Source: CALBLZ01 sp041917855 (GTDB lineage Bacteria; Patescibacteriota; UBA1384; CAILIB01). From it: a stretch of 35,434 nt of DNA. Below the pieces are notes generated by a model. It did not search any database and was not told the origin of the DNA. It saw only the letters and a list, made by a program, of their open reading frames with translations. Numbering within the stretch: the stretch's first letter is position 1; each line of letters begins with the position of its first letter. Positions 32,714-35,434 of the stretch are shown here, one piece after another. The stretch lies in assembly GCA_041917855.1 (NCBI GenBank), contig JAYRWT010000087.1, positions 1 through 35,434 on the forward strand, written 5' to 3'. The translations under genes and the position numbers were made by a program.

Positions 32714-33271
32714 CTATACTTTTTCGATGCTATGCCGGTACAGCTCCATGAGCTTGCCAATGAGCACATGTGGGTCTGACTCAATAACAACTTTACCATT
32801 GCCACGATGCGCCTCACTCAGAATCTCTGGAATATGGTGAATGGTGCCGCCGCTATCCTTAAGTACACCAATAATCTTGCCGCGCTCAAAGGCGTGGGTA
32901 AACTCATGCAGCGTGCCGATTCTTCCACTCACCTCTACAACAATATCTGCCATGTTAACCAATAGAATGTCGCGCCCTGCATACCCTTCACCTGTAAAAA
33001 AGATGGTGTCGTGATGCCGCACGGGCAGACGGTAGCTGTGCAGGTGCTCAATGAGCGTGGCTGCAGGTGAGAAGCCGATTACACTCCCCTCCGCTGATTT
33101 TGCGCCGCGCGCCGCTACATAGGGTACGCCGCTCGTTGCTCCCGTAAGGGTGACCGCGTGGTGCAGGGCAATTTGCCGACCCACAGCGTAGGCCCCGGCT
33201 TCTCCTTCTTTACTGGCATCTCCCCCGGCTGCGCCGGAAACTGCAATTTTTGGTGCGTGAATAGCTGGCAT
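32714..33271 (-). CDS. LOG/SLOG-family nucleotide-binding protein
   Basis: A 185-residue Rossmann-like protein. KIAVSGAAGG at the start, LTGATSGVPYVAARGAK and the loop SGRIGTLHEFTHAFERGKIIGVL show the pattern of the LOG/SLOG superfamily, where the GxGT-E segment binds nucleotides. LOG enzymes cleave nucleotide monophosphates, while others in the superfamily sense or bind nucleotides; which applies here is not decidable. The canonical PGGxGT is SGRIGT here. TATAAC at 33281-33286 lies 9 nt before the ATG and GAGGGG could act as a ribosome site. Confidence 0.8.
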   Translation of the reverse strand: MPAIHAPKIAVSGAAGGDASKEGEAGAYAVGRQIALHHAVTLTGATSGVPYVAARGAKSAEGSVIGFSPAATLIEHLHSYRLPVRHHDTIFFTGEGYAGRDILLVNMADIVVEVSGRIGTLHEFTHAFERGKIIGVLKDSGGTIHHIPEILSEAHRGNGKVVIESDPHVLIGKLMELYRHSIEKV

Positions 33272-33290
33272 ATGCCCCTCGTTATACTTA

Positions 33291-34514
33291 TTACTGTCCA
33301 GTTGCTGCTCGACTGTAGCGTGGTATCTCGCCCATTACCGGCAGTGATTGGTAAACGGCAGATAGCTCTTCGACAATGATTTCTGCGTGCTGTATTAAAT
33401 CTTCAAGAATCAGTTCCTCTTTTAGCTGCTCAATCATTCTCCTAATGATTGTTAGGTCTCTGACTTCATCTAATACGGCAATAACTGCACGAGCACTTTC
33501 ATCACCAAGTGTTAGGGTAATAAATGGATTGATCACCATCATATCGCCAAATACCTTGCGGTAGGCCTGTTTAGCTTCCAGGGTAAAACCCGCAATATGT
33601 TCAAGAGTTTTTTGTGCGGCAACCCGTGACAAAATATTTTCAGCCGTCCAAACCTGCAACAAGAAAGCAGCCTCTGCCTGCAACTCGGTATCCGGCTCAT
33701 TTTCAAGCAGGCGCTCAGCTTCTAGGGTAACCATGACCGCGTCTTCTTCTCCTAGGCGCAACACTTCCCACAAGCGCTCTTTAACAAGCTCTGGGTTAGC
33801 CTTAGCCTGTGCAAAACCAACGACTTCGATAATTGAAAAAATACGAATAATACGTTGCAAAATTACTGCTCGCTCAAAACCAAGCTGATCTTCTGCTAGT
33901 GCCTTGGCAAAATCATCGGGCAAAAAGCCAAAGGACTGAAAATGCTTGCGATCTTCGTCTACCTCTCCAGGGGTAAATGGCTTACCCGTGGCGGCATGCT
34001 CTTCGTCGCGTGCAAATAGTGCGATGGTGTCAGTTTTAATCTTTTGAAACTGCTCTTCGCTTGTAAGTGAGGTTCCAAGTATTGAATCAATTAGCAAGCT
34101 ATTATCAAAGTAGTACGGCGCTGCCTTTAAGCTAACTGTGGCGTACCAAACGGCCAAAAATCCCCCTACTGCTTTTGGTAACTCTGGAGGAGACTGTGGC
34201 TGCTGAGCAAACGTCATTACCTGGGCCAGGTTTTTTGCAACTGAAGTAGCGTTGTATTGGGTAAGATCAGAGAAGGTTACAAACTGATCATTGATCTGGC
34301 GGGTATCGAACAGCTCACCCCAACCATACTCTTTCATGTATTGCCTGAGGTCTTGGTAAAATTCACGCAGGAGTACAACCGTAGCTTCTTGCAGCTTGGC
34401 GGTTTGTTCATCTGAAAGTCGCTTTGCGTACTCTAATACCTCAGCCTTAGCTGGGCGCTGGAGCAGCCAAGGACGGAGTGTATTAACAATCGAGAAAAGT
34501 TCAGTGATTTCCAT
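33291..34514 (-). CDS. Unrecognised helical protein, 407 aa
   Basis: I do not recognise this protein. It is 407 residues, almost wholly helical by composition and acidic, with no signal or membrane segment and no cysteine-rich site. The last third has repeated amphipathic helices (RDLTIIRRMIEQLKEELILEDL). ATG 34514 is chosen as it follows the stop of the upstream gene by 4 nt; a GTG at 34538 would overlap that gene. It is probably co-transcribed with the upstream unknown gene and perhaps with the LOG-like gene, 19 nt downstream. Confidence 0.7.
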   Translation of the reverse strand: MEITELFSIVNTLRPWLLQRPAKAEVLEYAKRLSDEQTAKLQEATVVLLREFYQDLRQYMKEYGWGELFDTRQINDQFVTFSDLTQYNATSVAKNLAQVMTFAQQPQSPPELPKAVGGFLAVWYATVSLKAAPYYFDNSLLIDSILGTSLTSEEQFQKIKTDTIALFARDEEHAATGKPFTPGEVDEDRKHFQSFGFLPDDFAKALAEDQLGFERAVILQRIIRIFSIIEVVGFAQAKANPELVKERLWEVLRLGEEDAVMVTLEAERLLENEPDTELQAEAAFLLQVWTAENILSRVAAQKTLEHIAGFTLEAKQAYRKVFGDMMVINPFITLTLGDESARAVIAVLDEVRDLTIIRRMIEQLKEELILEDLIQHAEIIVEELSAVYQSLPVMGEIPRYSRAATGQ

Positions 34515-34518
34515 GGAC

Positions 34519-35430
34519 TTAGATAGAGTGAACTGCACGATCTGCTACAAGGTACCCGAGCTTCTTACCAATGTCTTGCTTATAGACTGTTCTAAAGCTA
34601 CTCACAGCTGAACGATAGTCACGCTCATTATCTGCAGTACGGTTAGCCATAAAATTAGCATGAGCCTGCTTTACACCGTCATATGCGTTCTTAACACGTT
34701 GCATCTCAGCTGCTGCCTTTGGATTCTGTGACAGCAGGGTATTGAGGGCTTCCACATTCTTAGTCAGTGTGCCATGGTTATCTGGCGATATATTCTCTGA
34801 AGCAATGATATTTGTATGAAGATACGCATACTGTTCCGCTACGGTATGAATCTCCTTACGCTCGTCCTCGCTGTCAGCAAACATGGCGGGGTCTATGCCA
34901 GAGGCACCCTCAGCCTCAAATGTAGCCCAAAGCTTTTCATCATGGGACGCATTGTAAGGTCTGGCAGTTACTTGTCCTAACTGCACCCTAGACACCTCAT
35001 CATTGAACTTAGAGTTGATAATTTTCTTTGTCTGTTTGTACATCTCTTTCTCAACAGGATCCGTAATGTTATCAAAGTTCTTACCTAAAGCATGCATCCC
35101 AGCGGCCCAGGAAAGAGCAGCAGCATAGCTTTCTTTTTCTTCTGCCCCCTTTGCTTTACTTTCAAGTGCCAACTTTCTAATCATGAGTTCACGACGCTGC
35201 TGCTTATTTAAGGTGGCAATGCCAGGCATAGAGCCACCTTTTACAAAATCTTCCTCAATACGTGATTTGGCAGCCGAGTCAGCGGAGGCGGCAATTAATC
35301 CATCTTCTTTGACCATATCTGCCGTACCTCGGTGAATAAGAGCGCCTGGTAAACGATTACTTGCAGTAGTTAGGCGTAGGTTTATCTGACTATCAAGCTT
35401 ACTTTCCTTAGCTTTATTAGCGTTCTCCAT
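34519..35430 (-). CDS. Unrecognised helical protein, probably 5'-truncated
   Basis: At least 303 residues, running into the window edge. An ATG at 35430 exists, but the frame is open beyond it, so the protein may well begin outside the window. It is charged, Ala/Lys/Glu/Asn-rich and helical, without membrane spans in this part (KQQRRELMIRKLALESKAKG and ALNTLLSQNPKAAAEMQRVK are typical). It could be the cytoplasmic tail of a larger membrane protein, but no family is recognised. Its stop is 4 nt before the start of the next gene. Confidence 0.65.
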   Translation of the reverse strand: MENANKAKESKLDSQINLRLTTASNRLPGALIHRGTADMVKEDGLIAASADSAAKSRIEEDFVKGGSMPGIATLNKQQRRELMIRKLALESKAKGAEEKESYAAALSWAAGMHALGKNFDNITDPVEKEMYKQTKKIINSKFNDEVSRVQLGQVTARPYNASHDEKLWATFEAEGASGIDPAMFADSEDERKEIHTVAEQYAYLHTNIIASENISPDNHGTLTKNVEALNTLLSQNPKAAAEMQRVKNAYDGVKQAHANFMANRTADNERDYRSAVSSFRTVYKQDIGKKLGYLVADRAVHSI

Positions 35431-35434
35431 ATCC

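Overview
The window looks like a chromosomal segment of a small-genome bacterium, most likely a member of the Patescibacteria/Candidate Phyla Radiation (inference). The support is: compact genes with frequent 4-nt ATGA overlaps; a very short SufD; a prolyl-tRNA synthetase without the editing insertion; a clustered set of type IV prepilins; a membrane-anchored L,D-transpeptidase; and many genes whose -10 box lies about 6 nt before the start codon with no Shine-Dalgarno, implying leaderless mRNAs. TGA is used as an ordinary stop, so this is not a UGA-recoded lineage. Base composition is near balanced.

Layout. 1-526 (-): 3'-truncated P-type-ATPase-like gene lacking the catalytic DKTGT motif. 572-6108 (+): SUF iron-sulfur operon in the order Nfu-like, sufC, HD hydrolase, DUF456 membrane protein, sufB, short sufD, sufS, sufU, followed by a YecM-like gene and a terminator. 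6672-9816 (-): DEDD exonuclease, Fe/Mn superoxide dismutase, signal peptidase I and a DUF2207 membrane protein. 9842-12063 (+): strong consensus promoter, mini-zincin, thioredoxin, and a Y-family polymerase whose start lies in a perfect palindrome. 12060-12375: tRNA-Ser(GGA) preceded by a partial duplicate of its own 5' end and two hairpins. 12339-15695: a probable accessory island holding an 87-aa orphan, a 368-aa zinc-ribbon protein, a DUF4238-like and a DUF5677-like gene, closed by a bidirectional terminator. 15837-19978: TMEM175-like channel, type 1 isopentenyl-diphosphate isomerase, MFS exporter, small membrane protein, DUF1801 protein, MsrB, and a small anchored cysteine protein. 19983-21896 (-): large polytopic GT-C-like protein. 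21962-25616 (+): dnaG, rpoD, ruvA. 25632-30170 (-): proS and a five-gene prepilin/PilX cluster. 30219-31202 (+): thioredoxin reductase. 31236-35430 (-): L,D-transpeptidase, LOG/SLOG-like protein and two unrecognised helical proteins.

How they fit together. The SUF operon makes Fe-S clusters. Superoxide dismutase, thioredoxin, thioredoxin reductase and MsrB form a compact oxidative-damage set, suggesting exposure to oxygen. DnaG, RpoD, RuvA, the Y-family polymerase and ProRS are housekeeping information genes. Signal peptidase, L,D-transpeptidase, the GT-C-like protein and the prepilins serve the cell surface. No CRISPR array, insertion sequence, rRNA or replication origin was seen. The most unusual items are the catalytically degenerate ATPase-like gene, the tRNA-Ser leader duplication with its adjacent island, the recurrent leaderless promoter geometry, and the palindrome at the polymerase start.
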